From Eubacterium limosum (lineage in GTDB: Bacteria > Bacillota > Clostridia > Eubacteriales > Eubacteriaceae), in NCBI RefSeq assembly GCF_000807675.2, contig NZ_CP019962.1:3569157-3633156 (forward strand): a stretch of DNA of 64,000 nucleotides, read 5' to 3'. The position numbers were made by a program, and so were the translations under genes. This document shows positions 52,181 to 61,311 of the stretch, piece by piece (the first letter of the stretch is position 1; every line of letters begins with the position of its first letter). The notes beneath the pieces are model-generated. The model had not been told where the DNA came from. It saw nothing but the letters and a program-made list of their open reading frames with translations, and did no database searches.

Positions 52181-53329
52181 TTAATATTTTCCATACGCAT
52201 TGACAAAATCGATCACTGCTTTCATTTTTTCAGGCGGCGCGTCCTTAAAGCTGAAGGCAGGTTTGTTAAAACCAAAGTAAAACCGTTTGCTTTTCATGCC
52301 AATATCCATAAGCTCACGGGCTTTTTCCAGACATTCTTTTGTAGAATAATTCGTCAGATAATCCAGAGGATAAGAGCAGCAGACCATGTTTTTTGAGCCG
52401 AGAATGTCAATTGTTTTCTTAAAATCCTGGTGCTCCACAGCCAAAATAACTTTTCCTTCAGGAAGCTCGGAATAATAATCAAAATAGCGTCCGTCTGTGT
52501 AATCGCCCTGGAACTGTAAATACAGGGTATGCCCCTTTGCAGCCAGCGCGTCACAAAACTTTTTAAAGGTAGGCCAGAAAAATTTCTCGAAATGCCTGGG
52601 GCTGATCATTGGCGGCAGGTGTACCCAGGAGCAGGCGCAGGAAATACCATCGGCGTCAACGGGCAGAGTATTTTCCACATAGTCGGTCATAACCGGCGCA
52701 AGAGCCTCACAGGCGGCTTCCAACTCGCTTTTTTTCCGCCGAAGATCCATAGAAATCTGAGTAATGCCGCGCAAATGGTCGCCCAGCAGATCAAAGGGGG
52801 CATAAAACATGGTGCCATAGTAAATGGGAACGCCTTTAGCGTAAGTAAGGTCATAGAGCTTATTATAAAAATCTGCGACCTGCCTTTTTTCAAACAGTAA
52901 AGCTTTGGAAATGGCTGTAATGTCCTTGAGGCTGTCCTTGCCAAGGGCGCTGTACATGCCGGGGAGTACTCTCTCAACAATGCAGCGCAGAGGATCTTTA
53001 ATCAGTGCAGGATAATCATCCTCACTCAGACTCATGACCTCAGGATGCTGCATGGTTCCGTTTTTCCTGTTTTGAATCCACGTTTTACTCCCTAAAATTT
53101 CGCTGCGCTGGGGAGGAAGCCACCCCATGCCCAGATTGGCATCCATTTCAAAAGTGTCTAAAATTTTGTCATAGGCTTCAATGATTTTGTCATAATTCCA
53201 GGTTGCTTCCAGAAAATCAATGCCCGCGTACTCACAGGCATAGCTGATTTCAAAATCCAGTATCACGGGCACCCTGTCGGTGGGTTTTCCAGCCATTGTA
53301 CTTTTTATCCGCTCAATTTTTTCTTCCAT
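52181..53329 (-). CDS. Uroporphyrinogen-decarboxylase-family protein (MtaA/CmuA superfamily) lacking zinc ligands
   Basis: 382 residues from ATG 53329 (AAGGGA 9 bases upstream); GTG 53347 also possible. UroD-fold signs: KPTDRVPVILDFEISYACEY near the start, DGISCACSWVHLPPMISPRHFEKFFWP in the middle. Catalytically relevant H-x-C-G segment of MtaA-type methyltransferases reads LYLQFQGDYTDG, so both zinc ligands are Gln. It is therefore probably not a classical corrinoid methyltransferase, nor a heme enzyme. Operon with a small protein and DMT permease; divergent TetR regulator. Confidence 0.75.
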   Translation of the reverse strand: MEEKIERIKSTMAGKPTDRVPVILDFEISYACEYAGIDFLEATWNYDKIIEAYDKILDTFEMDANLGMGWLPPQRSEILGSKTWIQNRKNGTMQHPEVMSLSEDDYPALIKDPLRCIVERVLPGMYSALGKDSLKDITAISKALLFEKRQVADFYNKLYDLTYAKGVPIYYGTMFYAPFDLLGDHLRGITQISMDLRRKKSELEAACEALAPVMTDYVENTLPVDADGISCACSWVHLPPMISPRHFEKFFWPTFKKFCDALAAKGHTLYLQFQGDYTDGRYFDYYSELPEGKVILAVEHQDFKKTIDILGSKNMVCCSYPLDYLTNYSTKECLEKARELMDIGMKSKRFYFGFNKPAFSFKDAPPEKMKAVIDFVNAYGKY

Positions 53330-53349
53330 CTCAAATTTTCCCTTCACGA

Positions 53350-53399
53350 TTTGTATATATACAATATTGTATGATTACAATATATAGTATGTGTACAAA
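53350..53399. promoter_or_regulatory. Dyad-symmetric TetR-type operator region
   Basis: TTTGTATATATAC at the left end and GTATGTGTACAAA at the right end are near-perfect inverted copies, with inner ACAATATTGTA and TACAATATAT repeats. Lies between the UroD operon and the divergent TetR gene. Confidence 0.55.
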
Positions 53400-53469
53400 T
53401 TTGTCAAGTCTTTTTTAAATTTATCTTTTTTTTACAAAAAGTCATGCTATAATAAACATGAGGTGAATT

Positions 53470-54171
53470 ATGGCAAACTATAAAAATGGAACTGAGACAA
53501 AGACTTCGCTGTATAATAGTGCGAAAAAGCTTTTTTACTTAAAGGGCTATGGCGCGACGACCATTAAAGATATTATTACAGACGCAGAATCAAAATTAGG
53601 CTTGTTTACTTATTATTTTGAGGGCAAGGAATCTGTGGCAATCAGTATTTTCAAGGATTTTGTCAATGATATTGCCCTGGTGCTTGAGGAGCCTTTGAAG
53701 GAATATACGGCTAAAAATGATTATCTGCTCGTAGATATGATTGAGTACCGCGCTTATTTCGAGTGTATAAACGCCAATGAGGAGATAAAGCGCTTTTATA
53801 AAGATATTTCGATTCTCGAAAGTTTTGCGCAGATGACCATTGATTTAAAAGATTATTTCATACAGAAGCGATTCGAGAACGGTCTGAAGTTTGAGACCAG
53901 CGCGATGATTAAGGATAAGACCTACTTTGACGCCATCGCCTCTCTGACATCAGGAATGGAGATTCAGTTTTTCAGAGATATTCTTGGGAAAAAGATTGAT
54001 ATTGCCTATGGCGACGCGATTGATATTTTTCTGACAGAGTATTACCGATTCCTGGTACTTGATAAAAAGCGGATTCAGGATAATCTGCGAAAATCCAGAA
54101 AGGTCGTAGAAACGCTGAATTTTGAAATTGGCGACCGCTTCAGCGTTCAACTGGCAGGTCTTAATTCATAG
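53470..54171 (+). CDS. TetR-family regulator
   Basis: 233 residues. N-terminal TetR HTH: KTSLYNSAKKLFYLKGYGAT, TIKDIITDAESKLGLFTYYF, EGKESVAISIFKDF. The C-terminal ligand domain is not recognisable by eye. AGGTG just before ATG. Divergent from the UroD/DMT operon with a dyad-symmetric site in between, so it most likely represses it. Confidence 0.9.
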   Translation: MANYKNGTETKTSLYNSAKKLFYLKGYGATTIKDIITDAESKLGLFTYYFEGKESVAISIFKDFVNDIALVLEEPLKEYTAKNDYLLVDMIEYRAYFECINANEEIKRFYKDISILESFAQMTIDLKDYFIQKRFENGLKFETSAMIKDKTYFDAIASLTSGMEIQFFRDILGKKIDIAYGDAIDIFLTEYYRFLVLDKKRIQDNLRKSRKVVETLNFEIGDRFSVQLAGLNS

Positions 54172-54226
54172 GATAAAAAATATAATAAAAATTTAAAATA
54201 TACAAATCAGGAAAGAAGGTTATTAT

Positions 54227-54484
54227 ATGATTGTTACTTTTAGAGAAATTGGCGCGTTAAATCAGCTTTTACAGGAAAAACATCTGGATTATAAAATTCA
54301 TCTGAGCGATGCCTGCGGTTCCCAGAGCATGTGGATCGAAAGCCTGAACAATGCTGGTGATCCCAAGGCGAATGAAGCCCTGTATGAAGTGATCAATACT
54401 TTTTTTGAGAAAATGGGGACAGAACTGGAGTACACCTGGGATAAAAAATCCTTCTGGTTCAAGGACCGGTCCCTGGTATTCTAG
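54227..54484 (+). CDS. Small conserved-looking protein with DACG motif
   Basis: 85 residues, GAAAGAAGG upstream. FREIGALNQLLQEKHLDYKI, HLSDACGSQSMWIESLNN, then a charged C-terminus ending FWFKDRSLVF. It resembles the small RDAC family by the DACG-x-QS block, but I am unsure of that name. Cytoplasmic, function unknown. May be cotranscribed with the TetR gene 55 bp upstream. Confidence 0.55.
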   Translation: MIVTFREIGALNQLLQEKHLDYKIHLSDACGSQSMWIESLNNAGDPKANEALYEVINTFFEKMGTELEYTWDKKSFWFKDRSLVF

Positions 54485-54500
54485 AATTTTATAAATAATA

Positions 54501-54549
54501 AAAAGCACAAATGCCTGAGTATGAGAGCTCAGAGCATTTGTGCTTTTTT
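54501..54549 (+). terminator. Terminator
   Basis: AAAAGCACAAATGC / GCATTTGTGCTTTT with inner CTGAG/CTCAG pairing and a T-run. Confidence 0.93.
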
Positions 54550-54578
54550 ATTTTCTCGGCGGGCTTTACGTTTGAGAG

Positions 54579-54597
54579 ATGTTTCGTTATGAAACAT
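54579..54597. promoter_or_regulatory. PrpR-type activator site upstream of the pdxA2 operon
   Basis: ATGTTTC-GTTAT-GAAACAT, a perfect 7-bp dyad with 5-bp spacer. A degenerate copy, TGTTC-TGAAAT-GAAACA, lies at 58836-58852 before the LarA-like gene. No sigma-54 -24/-12 pair was seen nearby; a TATAAA at 54632 could be a sigma-70 -10. Confidence 0.6.
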
Positions 54598-54703
54598 GTG
54601 GCGGATTGAAAAAGAATATGGAATCCGATAGTATAAAAACCAGAAAAGGATATACCTGAAGGTGTTTGATATTCAAACAGTTTTAAAAAGGGGGAAGAAG
54701 AAT

Positions 54704-55750
54704 ATGAAGCCTATTTTAGGGATTACGATTGGTGATCCGGCAGGCATTGGCCCAGAGATCACACTGAAAGCGATGGCCTGTCAGAAGATTTTGAGAGTGT
54801 GCAGCCCGGTGGCTGTCGGGGATAAAAAAGTACTGGAAAATGCTCTGAAAATCACGAAAATTGAAAAGAAACTGGTCGCCGTCAAGGAGGACAGCCTAAA
54901 GGAAACCCTGGCTCATCTTGAGAAAGACGCGCTGCCATATATTGATATGGAAATTTTCAAGGAGAATGGCTGGCAGTACGGTAAGGTTGACGCGGGCTGC
55001 GGCGACGCGGGATTCCAATTTATAAAAAAGGGTATTACACTTGCAATGGAGGGCATTCTCGACGGTGTTGTGACTGGCCCGATTAACAAGGAAGCGCTGA
55101 ACCTTGCCGGGCATCATTTTTCGGGGCATACTGAAATTTTCGCGCATTATACTGGCGCAAAAACATATCGTATGGTCTTGACGAGTGATAAGCTTCGGGT
55201 GATCCACGTGACTACTCATGCGTCAATCCGCAAGGTGTGCGATATGGTTAAAAAAGACCGGATTTATGACACGATCTGTCTGGCGAATGAAACGCTGCGG
55301 CTCCTGGGGATTGATTCTCCCAGAATAGGCGTGGCAGGCTTTAACCCGCACTGTTCAGAAGGCGGCCTTTTTGGTGATGAGGAAGCCCTTGAGATTATTC
55401 CAGCCATAGAGGCCGCTAAAAAGGCAGGCATAAGGGTCATTGGCCCAGTTTCGCCGGACACGGTTTTTGTAAAAGCGCTCGGCGGCGCCTATGATATGGT
55501 GGTGGCCATGTATCATGACCAGGGGCATATTCCGCTTAAGCTCTGCGGGTTTAAGATGGACGCTGAAACTGGCGCTTTTACAAGTATGAGCGGTGTGAAC
55601 TGTACGGTAGGCCTGCCAATCATAAGAACCTCCGTAGACCATGGAACCGCCTTTGAGGTGGCAGGGACAGGAAAAGCCAATGAGGAATCCATGATTGACG
55701 CGCTGCACATGGCGGCAGCTATGGCGCGCGGCAGGGAGAAACGGCGATGA
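54704..55750 (+). CDS. PdxA-family 4-phosphoerythronate/threonate dehydrogenase (PdxA2-like)
   Basis: 348 residues from ATG 54704, with GGGGGAAGAAG 6-16 bases upstream. ILGITIGDPAGIGPEITLKA is the PdxA opening; GPINKEALNLAGHHFSGHTE carries metal and substrate ligands, VIHVTTHASIRKVCDMVKKD, and VVAMYHDQGHIPLKLCGF the second His set. Paired with an OtnK/DtnK-type kinase (4-base overlap), which points to PdxA2 acting on a 4-phospho-sugar acid (oxidation and decarboxylation) and not to pyridoxal synthesis. Confidence 0.88.
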   Translation: MKPILGITIGDPAGIGPEITLKAMACQKILRVCSPVAVGDKKVLENALKITKIEKKLVAVKEDSLKETLAHLEKDALPYIDMEIFKENGWQYGKVDAGCGDAGFQFIKKGITLAMEGILDGVVTGPINKEALNLAGHHFSGHTEIFAHYTGAKTYRMVLTSDKLRVIHVTTHASIRKVCDMVKKDRIYDTICLANETLRLLGIDSPRIGVAGFNPHCSEGGLFGDEEALEIIPAIEAAKKAGIRVIGPVSPDTVFVKALGGAYDMVVAMYHDQGHIPLKLCGFKMDAETGAFTSMSGVNCTVGLPIIRTSVDHGTAFEVAGTGKANEESMIDALHMAAAMARGREKRR

Positions 55751-56958
55751 TCAGGCTTGTCGTGCTGGCGGACGATTTTACCGGAGCGCTCGATACAGGC
55801 ATACAGTTTGGAAAGCTGGGGATCAATACCATTGTAACGCAGCAGGTTGATGCCTGCATGTGCGCAGGCAGTGACTGCGAGGTGCTGGTCATCAACACAG
55901 AGTCGAGACATCTAACAAAAGAAAAGGCTGGCCAAAGGCTTTATGAGATCTCAGACAGTATTAAGAAAGCGGGCGTTCCTTTTCTTTATAAAAAAATAGA
56001 CTCAACCCTCAGGGGAAACATCGGGGCAGAGCTGTACGGCTGCATGAAGGGAATGAAAGCAGAACAGGTAATGCTGGTGCCGGCCTATCCGGAAAACAAA
56101 AGGTACACATGGGGCGGCCTGCAGTATATTGATAAGACGCCGCTTTCAGAGACAACCTTTGCGCAGGATCCTTTTAATCCAGTCATTTCCAGTCGTGTTT
56201 CAGAGATCATTCACAGCCAGTGCGCGATTCCAGTTTATGAAATTCCAGTCACTGGGCTTGCGCGCCTTGATCTGGAAGCAGAGGGGATCTATGTTTTTGA
56301 TGCCGGGAGCCAGAGAGAGATGGAAAAGATTGCCGGGCAGTTAAAAGTCTTCAGCCATCTCAGTGTTTTTTCCGGCTGCGCGGGCTTCGCAGCCTTTCTG
56401 CCGTCGCTTTTGGAGATGAAGACACAGGCGACAAAAGCTTTGAAGATGCCGCGGCCTTTACTGTTAATGTGTGGCAGCATCTGTCCGGTTTCGGCACGCC
56501 AGCTTGAACAAGCGAAGGCCCTGGGCATTCCCCTTTTCAAGCTTTCGGATTATCTTGATCTGAGTGAAAATGGGTATCAGGGGTTGAACCGGCTGTTTAG
56601 AGATATGGAAAGCCAGGCTGGGCATACAATGATCCTGGCGAGCTCTGATGTTGAAAGTGAGAGTCCTTTCCGGCCTGGACACAGCTCAGAGAGAGCGCTG
56701 ATTGCAGACCGGCTGGGCTACATTACAAAGCTCGCGGCCGAAACATTTGGCTATAAGGATCTTGCTGTTTTTGGCGGGGATACACTTCTGGCAGTGCTTA
56801 ACCATTTAAAGCTCAGCGAGCTGAGGCCAGTCGAGGAAATTGAGCCGGGAGTGGTATTATCCGAGACAGGAGGCTACCGCGTCATTTCAAAGGCCGGTGG
56901 ATTGGGAAGAGAAGATGTGGTTGAGAGAATGTTAGCCTATACAGGAGCCGTTTTATGA
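55747..56958 (+). CDS. Four-carbon acid sugar kinase family protein (OtnK/DtnK, DUF1537)
   Basis: 403 residues. N-terminal domain LVVLADDFTGALDTGIQFGK, INTESRHLTKEKAGQRLYEI, YKKIDSTLRGNIGAELYGCM; C-terminal nucleotide domain with VFGGDTLLAVLNHLK and EIEPGVVLSETGGYRVISKAGGLGRED. Phosphorylates a sugar acid (threonate, erythronate or a denitrated keto relative) for PdxA2. ATGA overlaps on both sides make pdxA2-kinase-regulator one unit. Confidence 0.9.
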   Translation: MIRLVVLADDFTGALDTGIQFGKLGINTIVTQQVDACMCAGSDCEVLVINTESRHLTKEKAGQRLYEISDSIKKAGVPFLYKKIDSTLRGNIGAELYGCMKGMKAEQVMLVPAYPENKRYTWGGLQYIDKTPLSETTFAQDPFNPVISSRVSEIIHSQCAIPVYEIPVTGLARLDLEAEGIYVFDAGSQREMEKIAGQLKVFSHLSVFSGCAGFAAFLPSLLEMKTQATKALKMPRPLLLMCGSICPVSARQLEQAKALGIPLFKLSDYLDLSENGYQGLNRLFRDMESQAGHTMILASSDVESESPFRPGHSSERALIADRLGYITKLAAETFGYKDLAVFGGDTLLAVLNHLKLSELRPVEEIEPGVVLSETGGYRVISKAGGLGREDVVERMLAYTGAVL

Positions 56959-58742
56959 AAATTCTTGGAATATTGCCTTACAAAGGCCTGATGAAAACAG
57001 TGGCAGAAGTCCTTGAGCAGGAGCCGAATATTTCGGCCGACCTTTTTGTCGGCGATATGTATGAAGGCCTGAAAATATTTAAGGAGCATTATCAGGATGA
57101 CGCTTATGATTTTGTGATCTCCCGGGGGCGCACCGCTGGTCTGATTGAGGAGGCGACCCATATCCCGGTTGTTTATATTGATATTTCCGGTTATGATATG
57201 GTGCGCCTGATCCGCCTGCTTCAGACCTATACGGGAAAAACAGCTGTGGTGGGTTTTTCGGCCATTATCAAAAGTATTTATGTGCTGTGCGATTTGCTCC
57301 AGTATGAAATTGACTGTTTTGAGATCAACAGCGAAAATGAGCTTTTTCCCATGCTTTCCAGTTTGCAGAGCCAGGGCTATAATTTTGTCGCCGGCGATGT
57401 GATCACAGCAAAGGCAGCGGACAGCATCGGGCTGAACCATGCTATGATCACCTCTGGCCGAGAAAGTGTTTCCAAGGCGCTGGAGCAGGCAAAGAAAATG
57501 TATGGACAGCTTTCCTATCTCCGTGAAGAGCGCAATTTTTATAAAAAGCTTATCGCCAATGAGGCAGTTCGCATTGATGTGTTTGATGAGGGCGGGAATA
57601 TCTTTTTCACCAATGACAAAGCGGAGATGTTTGACGGAATTAAAGCCCATTCTGACATCCAGCGCTACAAGGATCAGATTGATCTGAAAGGGCATGTTGT
57701 TTTTAATCTGACGATGGGCGATGAGCTGTGGCATGTCGAGGGATCTTTGATCGAGGGGAAAGAGAAGCGCTATCTTTTATATGGAAAACGATACCTGAGC
57801 CAGCGGCTAAAGGAAAAAAATATTATCAAGCTGGATAATGATTTTGGCAGGAATACGATGATTCTCTCCCGGTTTGAGAGCAGTAACGCGATGATGAAGA
57901 GGGCCATACAGACAGCACAGGCAAATTGCGAGAACTATAAGCCGATTCTAATTTATGGTGAGCAGGGCACCGGCCGGGAGGATTTTGCCCTGTCCATTCA
58001 CCGTGAAAAACAGCAAAAAAACAAAGAATTCATCCAGGTGAACTGCATGGCACTGAACTGCAGTGAGAGTGACGAAGTCTTTGACACGCTGTTTTCACTC
58101 ATTGATAATAAAAAATCCAAAATTATTTTTTTTAATGACATTGATCATCTGGATCTGTCCACACAGCTTCTTTTGTTGTCTTTTTTGCATCAGGCTGCCT
58201 CGATTAAGAGGCTGAAGCTCCTGGCGTCCTCGGAAATATCCCTTGAGGAAATGATCCAAAAGGGGATTCTTCACTCTGAAATGTATACTTTTTTCAGCGG
58301 TATTCAGATCTTCTTGCCGCCACTGCGGAACCGCAAAGAAGATATCCGCAATCTCAGCAGTCTTTTTATAACACAGTTTAACAGCGAATACGGCAAAGAA
58401 ATTGTTGGGTTTCAGGAGGAAGCCTACAGTCTCTTAGAAACACTTCCGTGGCATTTTAATATTAAGGAGCTTCGGAATCTGGTCAAGGAGCTGGTTTTAG
58501 AGTCCAATACCCTCTATATATCTAAGGACAGGCTTGGGTATCTTTTAAAAAACCAAAACCGATATCCGGCGGAAAAAGAAAAAAAAAATACAGGGTTAAA
58601 TCTCGACCAGCCTCTGGAAGACATTGAGCGGGATATTATTACGATTTTACTGAAGCGGGAAAACCATAACCAGTCCAAGGTGGCAAAAAGGCTCGGGATT
58701 AGCAGAAGCACACTCTGGCGAAAGCTGAAAAATGATTTATAA
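56955..58742 (+). CDS. PrpR-N regulator with degenerate sigma-54-activator AAA+ domain
   Basis: 595 residues: PrpR_N sensor (residues 1-190: LGILPYKGLMKTVAEVLEQE, DFVISRGRTAGLIEEATHIP), a PAS-like linker, an AAA+ domain (about 305-530) and a Fis-type HTH at the end (LLKRENHNQSKVAKRLGISR). The AAA+ part is damaged: P-loop is GEQGTGREDF (Lys replaced by Arg), Walker B is IIFFNDIDHLD, and the sigma-54-contacting GAFTGA loop is absent. So it likely regulates without sigma-54 remodelling. Probable target: the two dyad sites at 54579 and 58836. Confidence 0.85.
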   Translation: MKILGILPYKGLMKTVAEVLEQEPNISADLFVGDMYEGLKIFKEHYQDDAYDFVISRGRTAGLIEEATHIPVVYIDISGYDMVRLIRLLQTYTGKTAVVGFSAIIKSIYVLCDLLQYEIDCFEINSENELFPMLSSLQSQGYNFVAGDVITAKAADSIGLNHAMITSGRESVSKALEQAKKMYGQLSYLREERNFYKKLIANEAVRIDVFDEGGNIFFTNDKAEMFDGIKAHSDIQRYKDQIDLKGHVVFNLTMGDELWHVEGSLIEGKEKRYLLYGKRYLSQRLKEKNIIKLDNDFGRNTMILSRFESSNAMMKRAIQTAQANCENYKPILIYGEQGTGREDFALSIHREKQQKNKEFIQVNCMALNCSESDEVFDTLFSLIDNKKSKIIFFNDIDHLDLSTQLLLLSFLHQAASIKRLKLLASSEISLEEMIQKGILHSEMYTFFSGIQIFLPPLRNRKEDIRNLSSLFITQFNSEYGKEIVGFQEEAYSLLETLPWHFNIKELRNLVKELVLESNTLYISKDRLGYLLKNQNRYPAEKEKKNTGLNLDQPLEDIERDIITILLKRENHNQSKVAKRLGISRSTLWRKLKNDL

Positions 58743-58835
58743 TAAAACACTTTCGGCTCTTTACTTTCTTGAAGTCCCTAAATCATGGTGATAGAATACG
58801 TGTGACCTAAGGGAGGGAGCGTAGAGAACCAAATG

Positions 58836-58852
58836 TGTTCTGAAATGAAACA
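58836..58852. promoter_or_regulatory. Second, imperfect PrpR-type site before the LarA-like gene
   Basis: TGTTC-TGAAAT-GAAACA, like the perfect site at 54579 except for one lost T and a 6-base spacer. Links the racemase-like operon to the same regulator. Confidence 0.45.
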
Positions 58853-58893
58853 ACCTCTCCTGAAAACAACGTACAGGTAAAGGAGGGGATGCG

Positions 58894-60150
58894 TTGATTG
58901 AATTTGGACCGTCATTAATACCAGAATTGTACCGCATACGGCAAAAGTGGAGAACTGTTTTTTTAGAGGAGCCAGAAGATACGGTTGTGCGCCAGATGAG
59001 CCGCTATAAAGAGCGGATCAAGCCAGGCAGCCGGATTGGTATCGCGGCAGGGAGCCGCGGAATTTATCACTATAGCCGGATTGTAAAGGCAGTAGTAGAT
59101 TTTGTAAGGGAAAGTAAGGCAGAGCCTTTTATCATTCCTGCAATGGGAAGCCATGGCGGCGCCACGGCAGAGGGGCAGCTGGAAGTTCTGAAAGGCTATG
59201 GCATTACCGAAGAGAACATGGGCGCGCCAATTCTTTCCTCGATGGAAACGAATACGATCGGTTATACAAAAGAGGGGGTACCAGTACATTTTGATCAAAA
59301 TGCCTGCTCAATGGATGGTATCATTATGGTCAACCGGATTAAGCCGCACACAGATTTTCATGGTGAAATCGAGAGCGGCATCATGAAGCAGATGGTCATT
59401 GGGCTTGGAAAACAGCGTGGCGCATCCACCATCCACCGCCGGGGCGTCTATGGCCTGAGTGTTCTCATGCCAGAATCGGCCCGGATTATCATGGATAAAA
59501 TGCCGATTTTGATGGGGGTAGCCATTTTAGAAAACCAGCAGGATCGGACAGCTAAAATTGAGGTGCTTCCTGTGGAGTGTATTGAAGCGCGTGAGCGTGA
59601 GCTGCTGAAGGAGGCCAAGACGCTTCTTCCCGCGCTTCCCTGTGATAAGCTGGATGTTCTGGTTTTACAGGAAATGGGCAAAAACATCAGCGGAACAGGG
59701 ATTGATCCCAACATTGTCGGCCGTTACCTTATTCGGAATATGTCGGACCAGCTTCCGGATATTTACCGCATAGTCTGCCTTGATCTGACCGAAGAAAGCC
59801 ACCACAATGCCATCGGTGTGGGAATCGCGGATTTGATTACCCGCAGAATGTATGAAAAGATTGATCTTGAGCCTACCTATGTCAACACAATGACCTCAGG
59901 GTTTCTGGAACGTGGATTTATGCCGGTTGTCGCACAGAGCGACCGGGAGGCGATTGAAACCGCGCTGAATTGCTGTAACCGGTATGTCACAGCTCAAAAT
60001 GCAAGAATGATTCTGGCTAAAAACACATTGGAGCTGCAGGAGCTTATCGTTTCAGAAACACTGCTGCCAGAGCTTGAGGGCAGGGTTGAAATCATGGGAA
60101 AAGTGCAGATCAACTGGGATCAACAGGGATATATGAAAAAATTATTTTAA
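58894..60150 (+). CDS. LarA-like (DUF2088) lactate racemase-family protein
   Basis: 418 residues from a TTG with GGAGGGG about 8 bases upstream. Two-domain LarA fold: RIGIAAGSRGIYHYSRIVKA, IPAMGSHGGATAEGQLEVLK (the LarA HGG-type catalytic/pincer region), MVNRIKPHTDFHGEIESGIM and KQMVIGLGKQRGAS. Members are nickel-pincer racemases or epimerases of 2-hydroxyacids; LarB/LarC/LarE maturation genes are not in this window. In context it probably interconverts the stereoisomer of a hydroxy acid. Confidence 0.82.
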   Translation: MIEFGPSLIPELYRIRQKWRTVFLEEPEDTVVRQMSRYKERIKPGSRIGIAAGSRGIYHYSRIVKAVVDFVRESKAEPFIIPAMGSHGGATAEGQLEVLKGYGITEENMGAPILSSMETNTIGYTKEGVPVHFDQNACSMDGIIMVNRIKPHTDFHGEIESGIMKQMVIGLGKQRGASTIHRRGVYGLSVLMPESARIIMDKMPILMGVAILENQQDRTAKIEVLPVECIEARERELLKEAKTLLPALPCDKLDVLVLQEMGKNISGTGIDPNIVGRYLIRNMSDQLPDIYRIVCLDLTEESHHNAIGVGIADLITRRMYEKIDLEPTYVNTMTSGFLERGFMPVVAQSDREAIETALNCCNRYVTAQNARMILAKNTLELQELIVSETLLPELEGRVEIMGKVQINWDQQGYMKKLF

Positions 60151-60174
60151 ACAGAGATAGAGGAGAGAAGTAAA

Positions 60175-61149
60175 ATGAAAGATTACTATGATAACAGCTG
60201 GATGGAAAGCAACCGTTGGGGTGAATGGGGTGAAGAAGACGAAGTCGGCGTCATGAATGATCTGACACCAGAACTTGTCCTGAAGGCAGTCCAGTACATT
60301 AAAAAGGGGAAAATATATGATTTGGAGACCGAACGTTTTAAGGGCATGCCTGTCTGGGCAGGGCACTGCGGTTTCGATATATTAGCCTACGCGTCGCCGT
60401 CTGGCCGTAAAAACATGAAGGGCAGCGGGCTGAGTCCTGAGTTCAACTGGTCTGAAGACGGGGGAATGCTGGACAGCAGCAAGGACGGCTATAAAATGGG
60501 GCTCAATACGGAAATGCTCATTGCGCCGCTCCATGCGGGCACCCATATTGACGCACTGTGCCACTGGACAACCGGCGAGGATAACCATTGGTATAATGGC
60601 TACTCCGCCGACCGTTACAGCACCAATTATGGCCCGGTTAAATGCGATATTTCTAAGATTCCGCCAATGGTGATGCGGGGCGTGCTTTTGGACATTGCAG
60701 GCTATAAGGGAGTAGAGCGGCTGGACCCCAACTATATTATAACCGCTGAGGACTGCGACGGCTGCGCGAAATGGGAAGGCGTTGAGCTGAAAAAAGGTGA
60801 CGCTGTAATGCTGAGAACCGGTGAAAACTGGCCGGGACCTGAAGCCTGCTGTGATGCCGGCCTGGGTATTTCCGCCGCCAGATACCTGGTAGAAGGCAAT
60901 GGTGCTTTCCTTGTTGGCGATGATATGGCCTGTATTGACGGCTTTAACGCAGATGGTTCATCCTCTGTGCCAGAGCACCCGCAGCCAGTGCACCACTATC
61001 TGCTGATCCAGCAGGCTGTTCATATTATCGAATACCTGCAGCTGGACCAGCTGGCAAAGGATAAATGCTATGAATTCTGCTTCATCTGCCTGCCCGCAAA
61101 GGTTAAATGCGCGACAGGAATGTACGTAAGGCCCATTGCGATGGTCTAA
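60175..61149 (+). CDS. Cyclase family / kynurenine-formamidase-like metal hydrolase
   Basis: 324 residues. Metal motif APLHAGTHIDALCHW (H-x-G-T-H-x-D-x2-x-H), GVLLDIAGYKGVERLDPNYI, KKGDAVMLRTGENW and FLVGDDMACIDGFNADGSSS. These are landmarks of the cyclase/KynB family of Mn/Zn amidohydrolases (PF04199). Larger than KynB (about 210) and close to 2-hydroxy-acid/lactone-type members. 25 bp after LarA-like gene, so same operon. Confidence 0.85.
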   Translation: MKDYYDNSWMESNRWGEWGEEDEVGVMNDLTPELVLKAVQYIKKGKIYDLETERFKGMPVWAGHCGFDILAYASPSGRKNMKGSGLSPEFNWSEDGGMLDSSKDGYKMGLNTEMLIAPLHAGTHIDALCHWTTGEDNHWYNGYSADRYSTNYGPVKCDISKIPPMVMRGVLLDIAGYKGVERLDPNYIITAEDCDGCAKWEGVELKKGDAVMLRTGENWPGPEACCDAGLGISAARYLVEGNGAFLVGDDMACIDGFNADGSSSVPEHPQPVHHYLLIQQAVHIIEYLQLDQLAKDKCYEFCFICLPAKVKCATGMYVRPIAMV

Positions 61150-61180
61150 AAGCTTTTAAAATATTATAAATGTTCACCTC

Positions 61181-61216
61181 AAAGAGTACAGCCTGTGAAA
61201 AGGCTGTACTCTTTAT
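61181..61216 (+). terminator. Terminator of the racemase-cyclase operon
   Basis: Perfect 13-bp stem AAAGAGTACAGCC / GGCTGTACTCTTT, 8-nt loop, short T-run. Confidence 0.85.
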
Positions 61217-61311
61217 TGCTGTATAAAAAATTAAGGTTTAAAGAAATTGTCGAAACTTAAGGAGATTTTTTTATTGCTGTGATATATTAAAAAGAAAAAG
61301 AGGTGTTGAAG

